This document shows, piece after piece, positions 54,002 to 64,000 of a DNA stretch of 64,000 nt. This stretch comes from Venturia oleaginea (taxonomy: Eukaryota > Ascomycota > Dothideomycetes > Venturiales > Venturiaceae), in NCBI GenBank assembly GCA_013176395.1, contig JABMLP010000001.1, positions 2,356,001 to 2,420,000 on the forward strand, read 5' to 3'. Positions within the stretch are counted from its first letter, which is position 1; every line of letters begins with the position of its first letter. The notes below the pieces were generated by a model. That model had not been told where the DNA came from. It ran no database searches and saw only the letters and a program-made list of their open reading frames with translations. The translations under genes and the position numbers were made by a program.

Positions 54002-54508
54002 ATGGCTAAGACGAGAATCGAGCTAAAACGGGTAACCGGCCAAAAGAACCCAAGAACTGCGAAGAAGCCCAACCAAGACTGTTTGACGCAAGGTGCGGCC
54101 AAGCCAACGCGACTGAGAGGCAAATCGACTCGCCTGGAAGCTGGCAGTATAGCTGTGGACAAGCCAAAGGGTGCTAGAGGCAGATCACGCAAGTTACGAA
54201 CTGGAGAAGAGGTGGAGGTTCTCACGAGGGAGAATATGCAAGCCACATCTAAGGCCAAGAAGACTAGCAATGGACAGGAGAATAACCTTATGGTGTCAAA
54301 CGAGGCGAGCACAGCAACCTTGAATGAGGCTGGTGCTCATGGATTTCTTGCCATCCACAGCTTGAACTCTTCCCCAGATGTCGAAGAGATCGGGAAGAGT
54401 ACGAGGAAGTCGAAACGCATTGATGCCGCCCTTGATCCATTGCCAACTGGCTCCAACCCCGCAACAGTCATCACTGTACCACGCCCAAGAGCAAGTTTCG
54501 CAGCTTAA
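54002..54508 (+). CDS. Basic hypothetical protein
   Basis: 168 codons from the ATG at 54002. The N-terminal 90 residues are rich in Lys, Arg, Thr and Gly (TAKKPNQDCL, RGKSTRLEAG, ARGRSRKLRTGEE) and could include nuclear localisation signals; the rest is Ser/Ala/Asn-rich. After its stop, the +1 frame continues coherently to 54,614 (QVSQLKAQSQNLRIVMADLG, then LGLGELEDID), so a frameshift or unseen splice may truncate a longer coiled-coil protein. No family recognised. Confidence 0.4.
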   Translation: MAKTRIELKRVTGQKNPRTAKKPNQDCLTQGAAKPTRLRGKSTRLEAGSIAVDKPKGARGRSRKLRTGEEVEVLTRENMQATSKAKKTSNGQENNLMVSNEASTATLNEAGAHGFLAIHSLNSSPDVEEIGKSTRKSKRIDAALDPLPTGSNPATVITVPRPRASFAA

Positions 54509-54614
54509 GGCACAGAGTCAGAACCTTAGAATTGTGATGGCCGACCTTGGAAACTACACCACTACAGCATCTAGGGTACTTGGTCTTGGCGAACTCGAAG
54601 ATATTGATTTCTAG

Positions 54615-56060
54615 AACGGCGCGGCTGCGGCGCGTAGTAGCCAAATACGGACTCGCGTTGTGGCTAGAAAAGGAGAAGACGGACAATGGGACATGGAGTA
54701 CGGGCCGGACACGGACGTGGTGTGTGAAAAGGAAGGCGAAGTGGTTATTTTCGATAATATGAAACTCGCTACGAATCTGGCAAGCGAACACTCCCAAGTA
54801 CAGCGGGAAAAGGAGAAGAAGGTTGCATTGAAGGCAATCTATCGAAGATGTATTGAATGGCTTTTCCGTACGATCTTTGAAGCATCGAAAACGGCCAACC
54901 CAGACATACAGTACTTCCGCATTTACACCGGACTTCCAGCAGAATGGCCAGAAAACGTTTCTTACCAGTACCAAACAATCATCGAAAACGTGTCGGGCTG
55001 GGAAGGGAAGGTTGATGTTCACATCATCAGCGAGCCCACCGCAGCCATCAATGGTCGTTTGAGGTTGTTGCTTGTGGAGCAAAGAAAAGGCCTTGGGGTG
55101 TATCTCCAAGACACCGAGCATTGGGGGGTTTTGGATATTGGAGATGCAACCCGAGTACGTTACACATTTCGAGAGCTATGCCCACTGCTAATCAAGGTAC
55201 AATATTACCATAATATACTCGGAAAGGTACCAACCTGTCGCCAGTGCTACAGAATTGGTAAGCTTTGGTAATCTTAATAGGATTGTAATAGACATCCTCG
55301 GTACCTCGGAGTGGCTGAAGACTACTTTCGGCGACCAGTCTACAACTACCTTAGAGGTTTGGATGCAGACGACTTTCCTAACAAAGTATGGCTCGGGCCT
55401 GTAGAAGAAGCTTGAGATTAACAACCATGTATTACCAGCCGATCTGACCGACAACATCGAAGAGAAGGTGGTCTACCATTTTAACAGGGTGATCGACTGG
55501 AGCATCGGCTGGTTCAACGAGTGGACTAAGCGTATAGGAACAACCCTCAAGCTCTGTCATCCTGATTATTGAATTTGCACTAGCTGATTGCCATAGTGGA
55601 TTGCTACGTCTGGGAGAGTAGCGTCATTAGTGCCGTTTCAAAGAAGGTTCAACGGGGGGGCAGGAGCATACATGGTATTCCATAATCCAAAAAATTCATG
55701 GCAAGTGTTCAGGCTTATGCTACGAATGCGCTCTAACAAGGCAAGTGGTGAGGATGTGCTAGATGACCTTAAGCAACAGCCACATATACACAGCACTATC
55801 CAAGATTTCCAATTCAATTATTGCCTCAGGACCTACCTGACGCTGCCTTAGGTGAGACTGACAAACCTCAACACGTCTTAGTTATCGCGGAAAAGGGCAC
55901 GCGGGTTCCGGATGTTATATCGTGTATACCATACTACATCCCTCAGCCACCTGACAGAAAATGGGAAATGAACCTCACGATTCTCAAGTCAGATAAAGAT
56001 CTTTCTAACATAGAGCCTACGAAGGGGCTCATTCACAAGGAAGTCATTGTTGACGGCTAG
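54615..56060 (+). pseudogene. Hsp70-like (actin-fold ATPase) gene, fragmented
   Basis: The longest piece, 54,660-55,271, has DGQWDMEYGPDTD, a helix ending LFRTIFEAS, then YTGLPAEWPENVS, WEGKVDVHIISEPTAA and WGVLDIGD, the order seen in fungal Hsp70-like proteins (substrate-side helix, P-A-x-W, SEP-x-AA, then the second phosphate loop, here GDA instead of GGG). The N-terminal first phosphate loop is missing. Later pieces up to 56,060 are interrupted by many stops; one contiguous frame near 55,820-56,060 reads GETDKPQHVLVIAEKGTRVP. Such proteins are expanded and often lineage-specific in fungi. This copy is non-functional. Confidence 0.55.
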
Positions 56061-57303
56061 ACCGAACTGTTGTGAAGCTACAAACGCACGAACTACACGA
56101 ATACGAGCTTCAAAAGATAATGAATTGCATGCCTTCAAAAGCTAGGAATCTACAGCAAATTGAAGTCATTTGAGTACCCTCAATTCATGCATTGATGCAT
56201 GAACTATGATGCATCAAGTACACATCAGAAACGCGGTCTTGAAACGATCCTGAAACCCAACATGAACTTCCGACTTACAAATTTACTCTTCCCTTTGACA
56301 ACTCACTTGGAAATTTTGGAGTTCAGAGCGCGGACGCCGATGATAAATCAATTATGAACGGCTGCGTCTACATTCTCATCGAATTGCGAGGGATACAATT
56401 CGTAATTCATGCCATCGGTCGTTTGAATGGTAAAGAGGATGTAAGCCTGCGCAACTCACCCACTACCAAGCGCCTTGGATACGGAGTCGACAAGTTTGGA
56501 GATACTTTAAAATATTTTCACGTCATAGCGTCTACCCCCACCAAAAGTCCTCGAGGAACTGAAGTGGAACCAATTGGTACGTGTGGAAGCAGCGCATACC
56601 GATGAAACCGAACCATATTCTAACTTGAGTACTGCAGAAATCGACTCAGAGAGTGAAGGGGATGTGATGGATGGCGATGATTAGGGTCCGATTTTGTCTT
56701 TTCCCGGTGTATCTTCTTCGATCCATCTAATCTCTTCCCTGATATGTTATCCCTAGCGCCTTTTTGGTCGGTTGACAAGCATCATCAGATGCGCTGAACG
56801 GCGCTGTGTTACCACTGGGGCTTTCAATACCTTGGCTTTGGCAATGGTGTCTGCGTGGGCTACGGTCACTCATTAGCCAAAACGGAAGTAAGTCTGAGAA
56901 TGGAGTCTCTAAGAAGACAATTTTGAGCAAGCATAAGTTTGAGAGAAGGCTGCAGAGGGGTGCCGGCACCATCAGGGTTCTAGTAATATATGGCATTCTT
57001 GGGTATCTCTCCGCGGTACAAATAGTTCAATAGACATTCATATCGCAGGAACAGCGTCGGTGACCGCCTAGTTCGTCAGGGAGGGAGGACGCTGTATCGT
57101 TTCGCGCACCGAGTGGATTTCAAAGGCTACGACTGATTTTTAGCTCACGCTTGGAGATGGTCATTTCGAAATTGAGGCGTTACTCGAGGAACTTAACGAG
57201 ATTGGATTGGCTGATTATCCAGCTGCTGATTGTATCTGGCATCGTTTATCTTGTTCAACTTAGTCTCTCGCACTGTACTGGTTTGATGGTTTGAAAAATG
57301 TAT
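56061..57303. other. Decayed downstream part and spacer
   Basis: A plus frame at 56,354-56,605 (MNGCVYILIELRGIQFVIHA start) and one near 57,045-57,250 (GDGHFEIEALLEELNEIGL) look coding-like but are bounded by stops. They may be tail pieces of the Hsp70-like gene. Confidence 0.35.
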
Positions 57304-58760
57304 CTATGCCGATACTATTGGATCACCAAGCTTCTCCCCGCATACCTGCATCGCTTCTATATCTTTGCCGTATTGTTCTAATTGAGAGACTTTGTTCCTC
57401 GCAAATTCTTGCAGCTCGTACGTATCAGGAATTGCCTTCTTTAACTGCACCCACCTCTCAAAGCCTATATGCTTTATCAGTTGAGCAAAGGGTAGAACTT
57501 TGGGATCGTTGAAACCCCACGAGAGAACCATATGGAGCCACATGGCTCCCGAGTCCACAGACCATTTCACAATGTTGGATAATTCATTCTCTCCCGCACG
57601 ACTCCTTTTCCCCTCACTCCTCTCTTCTTCCTGGAGGATATGCTGAAAAATCTCAAGGTACTTGAGGTACCGACTAAGGATTTTTTTGAACATCTTCCTC
57701 GTTACTAAAGGTATCATAGTTGTTCAAACGATCCAGCAAAAGCCATCACAGAGCAGACCCGAAGAGCTGTGCTGGGCCGGCATAGGAACATTCCAGATCC
57801 ACTTCTCCTACAACAGCAAGATCGTCCTCGCTTTTCACTACTAGATTTGAGAGACCGAGGTCGTCGCAGATGAGTTTTGCTGGGCCATCCCTGTAGTCCT
57901 GTTGCACGAACTGAGGATTTAAGGATTTCAATACGCTGAACGATCTATAGCTGTCCTTCGCGCCATAGAAGCCCGTGGTTGTGTTTGGCTGCCGGAGTAA
58001 TTGCTCCCAATCCTGCTCAACAAGGTATTCAAAATACTCAGCTGTTGTCTCGAAGCCTTCTTATCAATTACCTGAACATATTTAGTATTGACATGTCTTG
58101 AAACGAGAAAATTGTGTGAAAGTACCAAAAGTATTAACCCCACCTGTCTGTAAGATATTATGTACTTTAAACGTCAGTAGCCGTATTGGAGCCTGGAACA
58201 CAGTCACTGGTAATGGCAAACTTCCAATTCTTTCGAAATCAAGTTTGAAGAGTGGCAGCAAGACGCGTGCGTATTGCTTGTAAATGAATTCGATGTTGTG
58301 ATTGCTGATATCCTCTTTGAGGAGTCGTTCATCTTCGCTGGCCCTGAAGAGTGTGCTGACGCTAACGCCTTCAATAAGTCCATGATGATGAAAGGACCTG
58401 GGACAAGTGTATTATCAACCGCGCAACCCTAGGCTTCGACGCACGGGACTGGAACATCGATGTGTTGACGGATAAGATTTAACACTTCAACTTCCATCGC
58501 CACCTTCTCGTCAGCTAACTCATCGCAAATGTTGCCAACAATTGGGAAGCGGACCATCCAGGCAGTTCCATCGCCAAAAACCGCCTTCTGACCCAGGTTG
58601 AATGAGCCATTGAAGAACAAGCCCTCAAGATGGCATTCAAGGCCATCGGGGTGAAATGCCGACACCCACTTGCTCAAGCTACCAGATACTCGAGCGTCGC
58701 GCACGTTGCCGAGCCAGACAATTCTCTCTCTTTCGTGTATGATGTCAAGGCGTTTGACTA
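57304..58760 (-). pseudogene. APH-like phosphotransferase (protein kinase fold), fragmented
   Basis: In minus sense, the first piece (about 58,760-58,430) reads ERIVWLGNVRDARVSG, LECHLEGLFFNGSFNLGQK, FGDGTAWMVRFPIVGNICDE and EVEVLNLIRQHIDVPVPCV, the nucleotide-binding lobe of fungal APH-family phosphotransferases. A stop follows at 58,431-58,429. Middle pieces (FYGAKDSYRSF-like, VQQDYRDGPAKLICDDLGLS, VGEVDLECSYAGPAQ) retain the GE-D-x-E metal region. The last piece (57,717-57,304) has FQHILQEEER, WSVDSGAMWLHMVLSWGF and HIGFERWVQLKK, the typical tail. Several stops and shifts separate the pieces. The substrate of intact relatives is unknown. Confidence 0.7.
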
Positions 58761-58983
58761 TGTAGATAAGTCCTAGGCCTTTTTGATTTTGGCCTCAAAG
58801 AAAGAGATTGTGTGAGAGAAGGGAAAAAAGCAGCACAGATTGTCGTGCATTTCACATCTGAGCGCACGGTCGGTGCTAGCTTCGTAGGCGAAGGAAGGCG
58901 TGTGTCAGCTACGTCACGTGTGCGCTACGATAATGGTATGCATTGACGTTAAACGCACACTCCTACACTGAGGATCTGCAATA

Positions 58984-59119
58984 ACCTCATACATTCACTT
59001 CTAGAAGTTTGTACAGTTATGTGTATGTAGTCAGGCCTTATGCCATCGCTTAATCTTTTCTTCCCTCCACAAGCTTTTTCTAAGTCTTCAATGAATACTT
59101 TCCTGCACAGCCCTTATTT
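58984..59119 (+). repeat. Duplicated promoter/leader block, copy B
   Basis: Diverged copy of 9110-9246, with the same leader (AATCTTTTCTTCCCTCCAC) and the same ATG (59,091) starting MNTFLHSPYF; the frame stops after about 13 codons. It lacks 17 bp present in copy A and has TATGTAG where copy A has TATATAG. Confidence 0.6.
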
Positions 59120-60484
59120 CAACAGTTGTTGATCTAGCGATCCTGATAATTAAGAATCCCGCGTAATGCGGAACTGAACAGCATAATACTATAGCCTTAG
59201 ACTCTGTAGTAGCATAGCAGTCGCCGAGGAAGACAATTCATCGATGCTAGGAAACAACATCATATCGATGACCACATTCGCCCTGCGCCACTCGAATATC
59301 TCCAAGCTTATAATCAAGGAGTACGGCATTTGACATACCGTCTCATATACTTTCAGGTACGCATGACGTGTTCAATGCCCTTTACAGCCTTGGTCATCAG
59401 GTTTTACCCAGCTGGTCTCGAATGTACTAGTGGCTCGACTTTGAACGATCGATTTTCAAAGAATAATCATTGAGAAAATATTCAAAGGCAAACACGAAAA
59501 CTTCATGATTCTGGCAAGGTGCATCTTACTCCTTTGCATTGCTGGCTTTGTTGTGCAATTTGGATTTCGGATTTCGGGACACAAAGACACCAAGGACGGC
59601 CTTGCCAAGAATCCCAAGGCGAGAGGTGATTGCGCCCCAGCCCATGTTCAAGTTTATCAAAACGTTAATTAAAATTGTAGAGTAGCTCCACCAAGATATC
59701 ACTCACTCAACAAAACTCTCAAGGGCTTTTCGTTTTGTTCGCCCGCTGATGATGATATTCCTTGTTTCTAACGCACCACAGGCTTACTCTACCGGCAAAG
59801 GTATCGGCTCGTGCCTTTGCAGCTCTGTCGCAACTGCGCTCTCTTCTCACGTCTTTGTCTTTGGAAAGGAACCATCCCATTAATTTGTAGCATGAGTACT
59901 CCTACTGGGAAGCGTTTCTAGGTGTTTTGACGCAACTCCATTGGATTCGAGACTAATATCGCTGGGCTATATCCGGCGTCCACCACGTCATAGCTTGCTG
60001 CGAGAATACCACACAGATTACGACTCATTCGGCCTCTTTCATGCGAGCTATGATCCGACTGTACTTCCAAGAGTCCCGATCCACTGCTAAATGCTGCGCC
60101 CTTATCAGCGGTAGGTATCATCGTCATGCCTTCATCAGTATTCGAAACGGAGCAGGCTGCGATACCCAGTCATCTTCTGTGACTGTTATCTTTACTTGTA
60201 GATCAGGAACGGGAATCTATGGCAGTGTTATCTTCCTAAGACGGTATGAATGAGAACACGCCTCTTCCTGAAGCGGCTGGTCGTTACTGTGGATATGGCG
60301 CCAGTCTTGTCAGATATAAGATACGATTTCTGCTCATAGCTCCTAGTATCCAATTCACTTTCTGTTTCATCCTCTACAGCCCATGGGTACAGATTGATTC
60401 TCTTTTGCTCATGAAAATGCCAAAACATCGAACTTGCATAGATAAATCGGTTAATTGCTGAATACCAACATACATTCGATTTTC
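59120..60484. other. Intergenic, no supported gene
   Basis: Short frames on both strands without recognisable content, ending at the left arm of the Mutator-like element. Confidence 0.45.
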
Positions 60485-60575
60485 TTGCAGTTACATACAT
60501 TAAATTGCAGTTACATACACTAAATTTAATTGCGCGCACATACAATCCCGCAAGGGTAATTGCAGTTACATACAT
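60485..60575 (+). repeat. Left subterminal repeats of the MULE
   Basis: TTGCAGTTACATACA(T/C) occurs at 60485, 60505 and 60560, with a degenerate TTGCGCGCACATACAA at 60530. Start-to-start spacings are 20, 25 and 30 bp. Such clustered motifs are candidate transposase-binding sites. Confidence 0.7.
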
Positions 60576-60990
60576 AATTCCTATTGGCCCAACCGCCGCA
60601 ATGCCGCAGTGCCTAAATCACGTGAATATTGTCTCCCGCCTCGTCTGAACCTCGTTGCAGCCTACGATCAAAAATCCAGTTGCCATAAGCAAGAATAAGC
60701 CTTATCGCACTGCTTTTAAGCGATCGAGGCTTGTTGCAACTGGGTTGAAGCTGCTGCGTTTGGAGTTGGGTCAACTTTGGGTAGTGAAAATCTTCACGGT
60801 CGCACGTCATTTAGGCGAGGTACCCTCTATTATCTAGCGTTCGGGATGTAATCTGCGGCTTATGCTACGATCTACTATGAGGGACTTCAGGCAACTGACC
60901 GCCCGTCTTGTCGCAATAATCCTATCGCCCTGCCTTAAACATTAACACTACCGTACACTATTCTATTACTACCTTAATCGTACGCTTGCA

Positions 60991-63618
60991 ATGGATACCC
61001 CACCACCTGAGGACCGCCCTCGCTACCCTAGCCTCACGATTGGGATGGAATTTGAGTCTATTGAATCTGGGGTAGATGCTATATACGACGCCATCATTGA
61101 GGCCCGCGAGAGCTTCAAAGTCGTTACTGGTACTAACCGGTTCTGGTATGCTATATGCCGTCAACCCAAGGCCGCCAGAGGAGAGAATGATAAGGATAAG
61201 TGTCCTTTCAAGGTAAGTCTACAAAATTATCGTATTACGGTGGTCCTAATAGCTTTATAGGCTCGTATTGCCTTCACAAAAGACTCCCCTCGCCCTGTCC
61301 TACGCTCTCTCGTACCTCATAATTGTCCTACCCAGGCTCACGATAGCTGGCGCGCTCCCAATAGCGTACGCTACCAGAAGCGCCATAACTTTACGGTAAT
61401 CGCCAATGATCGCTCAATCAAGCCTAAAAATATCAAGACCAACGCGCGCCTTACAACCGGACACACTATCACGTATAATACGGCATGGAGAACCAAGCAG
61501 GCTGGTCTTCTTGATCTCGATGGAGACACTAAGCAGCAGTTTGAACTGATCCTACCAATGCTTCGCTTCCTCAAACAACAGGGCTCTCTTCTCAACGGCG
61601 AGATTACTAAGCAGGTTCTTGAGGATGTTACAAAGCAGGAATCAGGCTATGATGGCGCCTTCACACGCGTCAAAAGGAGCGAGGATGGTGTTTTTCAAGC
61701 AGCCGCAGTGTTACCTACAGCGATGGTAATTGCCTGGCACCATAAAAGGAACCTCCTCGTCTTTGACGGCGCTCATTGCTCCTCTAAATACGGCGGTATC
61801 CTACTTATTGCAACAAGCCTCGACGCTAACGAGAATACACTGGTTTTGGCCTGGGCAATCGTACCTACCGAGTCAATTGAGTGGTGGTGTTGGTTTTTTG
61901 AGCTTCTACAGATCAACCTTATCTCCCGTTACATTACACAGCCATCAGAGGATGACCCGGAAGAAGAAGAGGAGGATGAACTACGTATCAGCATTATTAC
62001 TGACCGCGGCAAAGGCCTTGATCCATCTATCGCAAAGTACTTTCCTTACCCTCTCGCTCACCACTACTTCTGTACTCAGCACTTGGCAGAGAATGTCCGC
62101 AAATACCACGGCCAGGATGTCGAGATCTTGTTCCGCAGAGCGTGTCAAGCCCCTACTAAAGCCGCCCATTACGCCCTCGTTGAGCAGATTCGCGCCCTCG
62201 ATAACGGCGATGCCGCGGTTGCATACATTGAGGCTATTGGCGAGAAGGACCGTTACTGTAAAGCCTACGCGCCACTTACTGAGTATCCTCGGTACAGCCA
62301 TACAACTTCGAACATTGGAGAGTCAATGAACGCACGTTACCTGGAGGAGCGAAAGATGACACCATTGCATATGCTTGAGGCTATCTGGACCAAGGAAATG
62401 CAGCGAATCTGGAAGCGCGCAACCTTTGACCATGGGAAGGAAGTTATCCACGGCCAACCCCTTACTCAGTATGCGGCACAGCATCAGTATGACCGCTATG
62501 AAGTTGGCTGTAGGATGATTGCCTACACCTCCAGTACATTCGTTGTATTAGTACGGCTTCACGACTCACCAGGAGCTCCTGGATGGGTGATTCACCTCAA
62601 AAAAGGTAAATGCGATTGCCTTGAGTGGCAGGACCATGGTCTCCCTTGCGCTCACGCATTCGCTGCATTTATACATCAACAGCTGGATTTTGAGAACATG
62701 TATACAGTCTATCCTCCCACCGTTTATACGAGATTGAACTCTTGTAATACCTACGAGGGATCAATGCGCCCAATTGTGCTCTCAAACCTCATTCCAGATG
62801 GAACCACGTTGCCAAATGAGGCCGCCCGTAAAGCAGGGCGACCTCGAGAGAAGCGTTATCGAGTTGACAACACCAATACTCGTATTCGCAAAGATTCTAA
62901 GCGTAAGGGTGACACTGCCGCCGCTAGATCTACTCGTAAAGCCAAAAAGCAGAAGCGTCAGGATGATATTGAGGCCGCCGCCAGTGCAGCTCGAATTCAG
63001 AATCGCAAGGATACCTTCGCCCTCAGTGACCGAGTGCGCGCTTTATGCGACACCTCCGACAAAGAATCTACTCCCAAAAACACTGCCAAATCGACTACTA
63101 AACCTACTAAATCTGCCACCAATTCTACGCTTAAACCGGCTTTAAATACAACGCCAAAATCGACATCTACACGCTCAAAATCGGCCGCTACGGCTGCAGC
63201 CCCAATTGCGATATCTGACGACGACGAGCAATCTAGCGATGATGATGATACTGAACCTCTGCCTTCTACCTCTGCCGCTGCCAATATCACCTTCGTATCC
63301 CGCGCAGAAGCCGAAGCTGCAGTTATGAGTGATGAATACGCCATTGCCGAGGCCGCCGATTTATACTTGAACCGTGGTGACCCTGATGCCGGTAACGATC
63401 AGGACGAGGCTGAATCTCAGCCTAACTCAAGCAGATGGCTTCTAACACCATTCGGCTCTACTACTGCTGCTACTCAAGAGTCCCTCCGCCTAACTCCACG
63501 GCATAAGCGCTCTGCAGAGCCATCATCAGTAGAGCCTCCTATTCCGAAACGTATTCGTGGTCCCTGCGGCATTTGCCGTGATCCAAATCACGCATTTTTG
63601 GCATGCCCAAAGCGGTAA
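60991..63618 (+). CDS. Mutator-like transposase with SWIM finger and C-terminal zinc knuckle
   Basis: Exons 60991-61212 and 61261-63618 join in phase 0 across a 48-nt intron (GTAAGT, CCTAAT, TAG), giving 859 residues. The N-terminal part is a DNA-binding domain (ESFKVVTGTNRFWYAI, CPFK, then a second CPTQAH region). The MULE catalytic core has NLLVFDGAHCSSKYGG (first Asp), IITDRGKGLDPSI (second Asp) and SNIGESMNAR (Glu). A SWIM zinc finger follows (CDCLEWQDHGLPCAHAF). After a long basic and Ala/Thr/Ser-rich linker with an acidic patch comes a CX2CX4HX4C knuckle at the very end (CGICRDPNHAFLAC). The last codons and the stop lie in the first of three tandem 87-bp repeats. No break is seen. Confidence 0.93.
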
Positions 63619-63870
63619 TCTCTGTATATATTTTGAACGCAATGCACTGAACTGTTTGAGGGTTGAATCGCTCAAAAACACCATCAAAATGTCTGAAAGC
63701 GGTAATCTCTATACATATTTTGAACGCAATGCGCTGAATTGTGTTGAGGGTTGAATCGCTCAAAAACACCATAAAAACGTCTGAAAGCGGTAATCTCTGT
63801 ATATATTTTAAACGCAATGCACTGAACTGTTTAAGGGTTAAATCGCTCAAAAACACCATCAAAACATCTG
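63609..63870 (+). repeat. Three tandem 87-88 bp repeats spanning the transposase stop
   Basis: Units 63609-63695, 63696-63783 and 63784-63870 each begin AAAGCGGTAATCTCT and end near AACACCAT-x-AAA-x-x-x-TCTG. The first provides the transposase's final Lys-Arg codons and TAA; the other two lie in the 3' region. Confidence 0.9.
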
Positions 63871-63897
63871 TACATTCTTCTCTTTTTGGACTAGTCT

Positions 63898-64000
63898 CTT
63901 TTTTGCGGCGTTGCGGCGTTGAGGTGGCTACATATTATATTTGCAATCATATATAAATTGTATGTATATATGTCGTTTGCATATTATGTTTGCAATCGCA
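63898..64000 (-). repeat. Right subterminal region of the MULE
   Basis: Doubled GCGGCGTT at 63905-63920, inverted relative to the left arm, then CATATTATATTTGCAATC at 63931 and CATATTATGTTTGCAATC at 63980. Truncated by the window end. Confidence 0.65.

Larger units (their letters stand above)
60485..64000 (+). mobile_element. Mutator-like DNA transposon (MULE), right end at or beyond window edge
   Basis: A transposase gene lies between two arms with matching, inverted subterminal motifs. On the left, four TTGCAGTTACATACAT-type units lead to AACCGCCGCAATGCCGCA at 60591-60608. On the right, GCGGCGTTGCGGCGTT at 63905-63920 leads to two CATATTATRTTTGCAATC units at 63931 and 63980. The terminal ends and target duplication cannot be fixed because the right end reaches the window edge. 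The coding region is open and spliced cleanly, so the element may be autonomous. Confidence 0.8.

Noticed and set aside
53320..57090. Short similar segments (TASVITWF and TASVTA-stop-F) at 53.3 and 57.05 kb
   Set aside because: Only about 35 bp is alike; too short to call a repeat or family, though both might be Hsp70-like tails.
1..64000. CRISPR arrays, ribosomal RNA or bacterial-type operons
   Set aside because: No regularly spaced repeats with unique spacers and no rRNA-like sequence were seen; gene structure is clearly fungal.

Overview
The window looks like nuclear DNA of a filamentous ascomycete (Pezizomycotina). Genes carry short introns of about 48-110 nt with GT(A/R)NGT donors, CTAAC or CTAAT branch sites and CAG/TAG acceptors. 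They encode fungal versions of mitochondrial Aim41, Nup170, HAUS6, an Ecm11-domain protein, a GPR1/FUN34/YaaH transporter and OTT_1508-type and DUF7924-type proteins. A leotiomycete (Helotiales-like) is my best guess, but that is inference. Many short open frames in the region are shadows of these genes.

Layout. 0-2.5 kb: 3' part of a gene for a cysteine-rich protein made of seven repeats of one module. 2.88-8.47 kb: a complete Ty3/gypsy chromovirus on the minus strand, with 176-bp LTRs identical by eye, a CATAA target duplication, gag, pol with a C-terminal chromodomain, and a Tf1-type self-priming site. 8.5-13.4 kb: gene-poor, with a decayed Pro/Gln-rich gene and a foldback element. 13.4-18.7 kb: divergent pair AIM41 (minus) and NUP170 (plus). 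19.4-21.2 kb: two decayed genes meeting tail to tail. 22.6-25.2 kb: a secreted Ser/Pro/Thr-rich protein. 26.9-28.9 kb: a broken 2EXR/F-box-like gene and a coiled-coil gene.

29.7-33.6 kb: a metallopeptidase fragment, a broken tyrosinase and an OTT_1508-like deaminase, all minus. 33.7-48.1 kb is the healthiest stretch: an 84-bp MITE, a glutathione S-transferase, HAUS6, an HDDC2-type 5'-deoxynucleotidase, a secreted class 3 lipase with an odd charged tail, an acetate-type transporter, an F-box protein and an Ecm11-like protein. 49.7-58.8 kb is a graveyard of expanded fungal families (CK1-like kinase, DUF7924, Hsp70-like, APH-like kinase), each broken by stops or frameshifts. 60.5-64.0 kb: an apparently intact Mutator-like element whose right end reaches or passes the window edge.

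Overall, single-copy housekeeping genes (nuclear pore, microtubule nucleation, mitochondrial, nucleotide metabolism, meiotic axis) are interleaved with fast-evolving secreted and accessory genes and with transposons. The two large transposons are open and look young, while several accessory genes are dead. Exon joins are given only where splice signals and reading phase agree; uncertain joins are marked.
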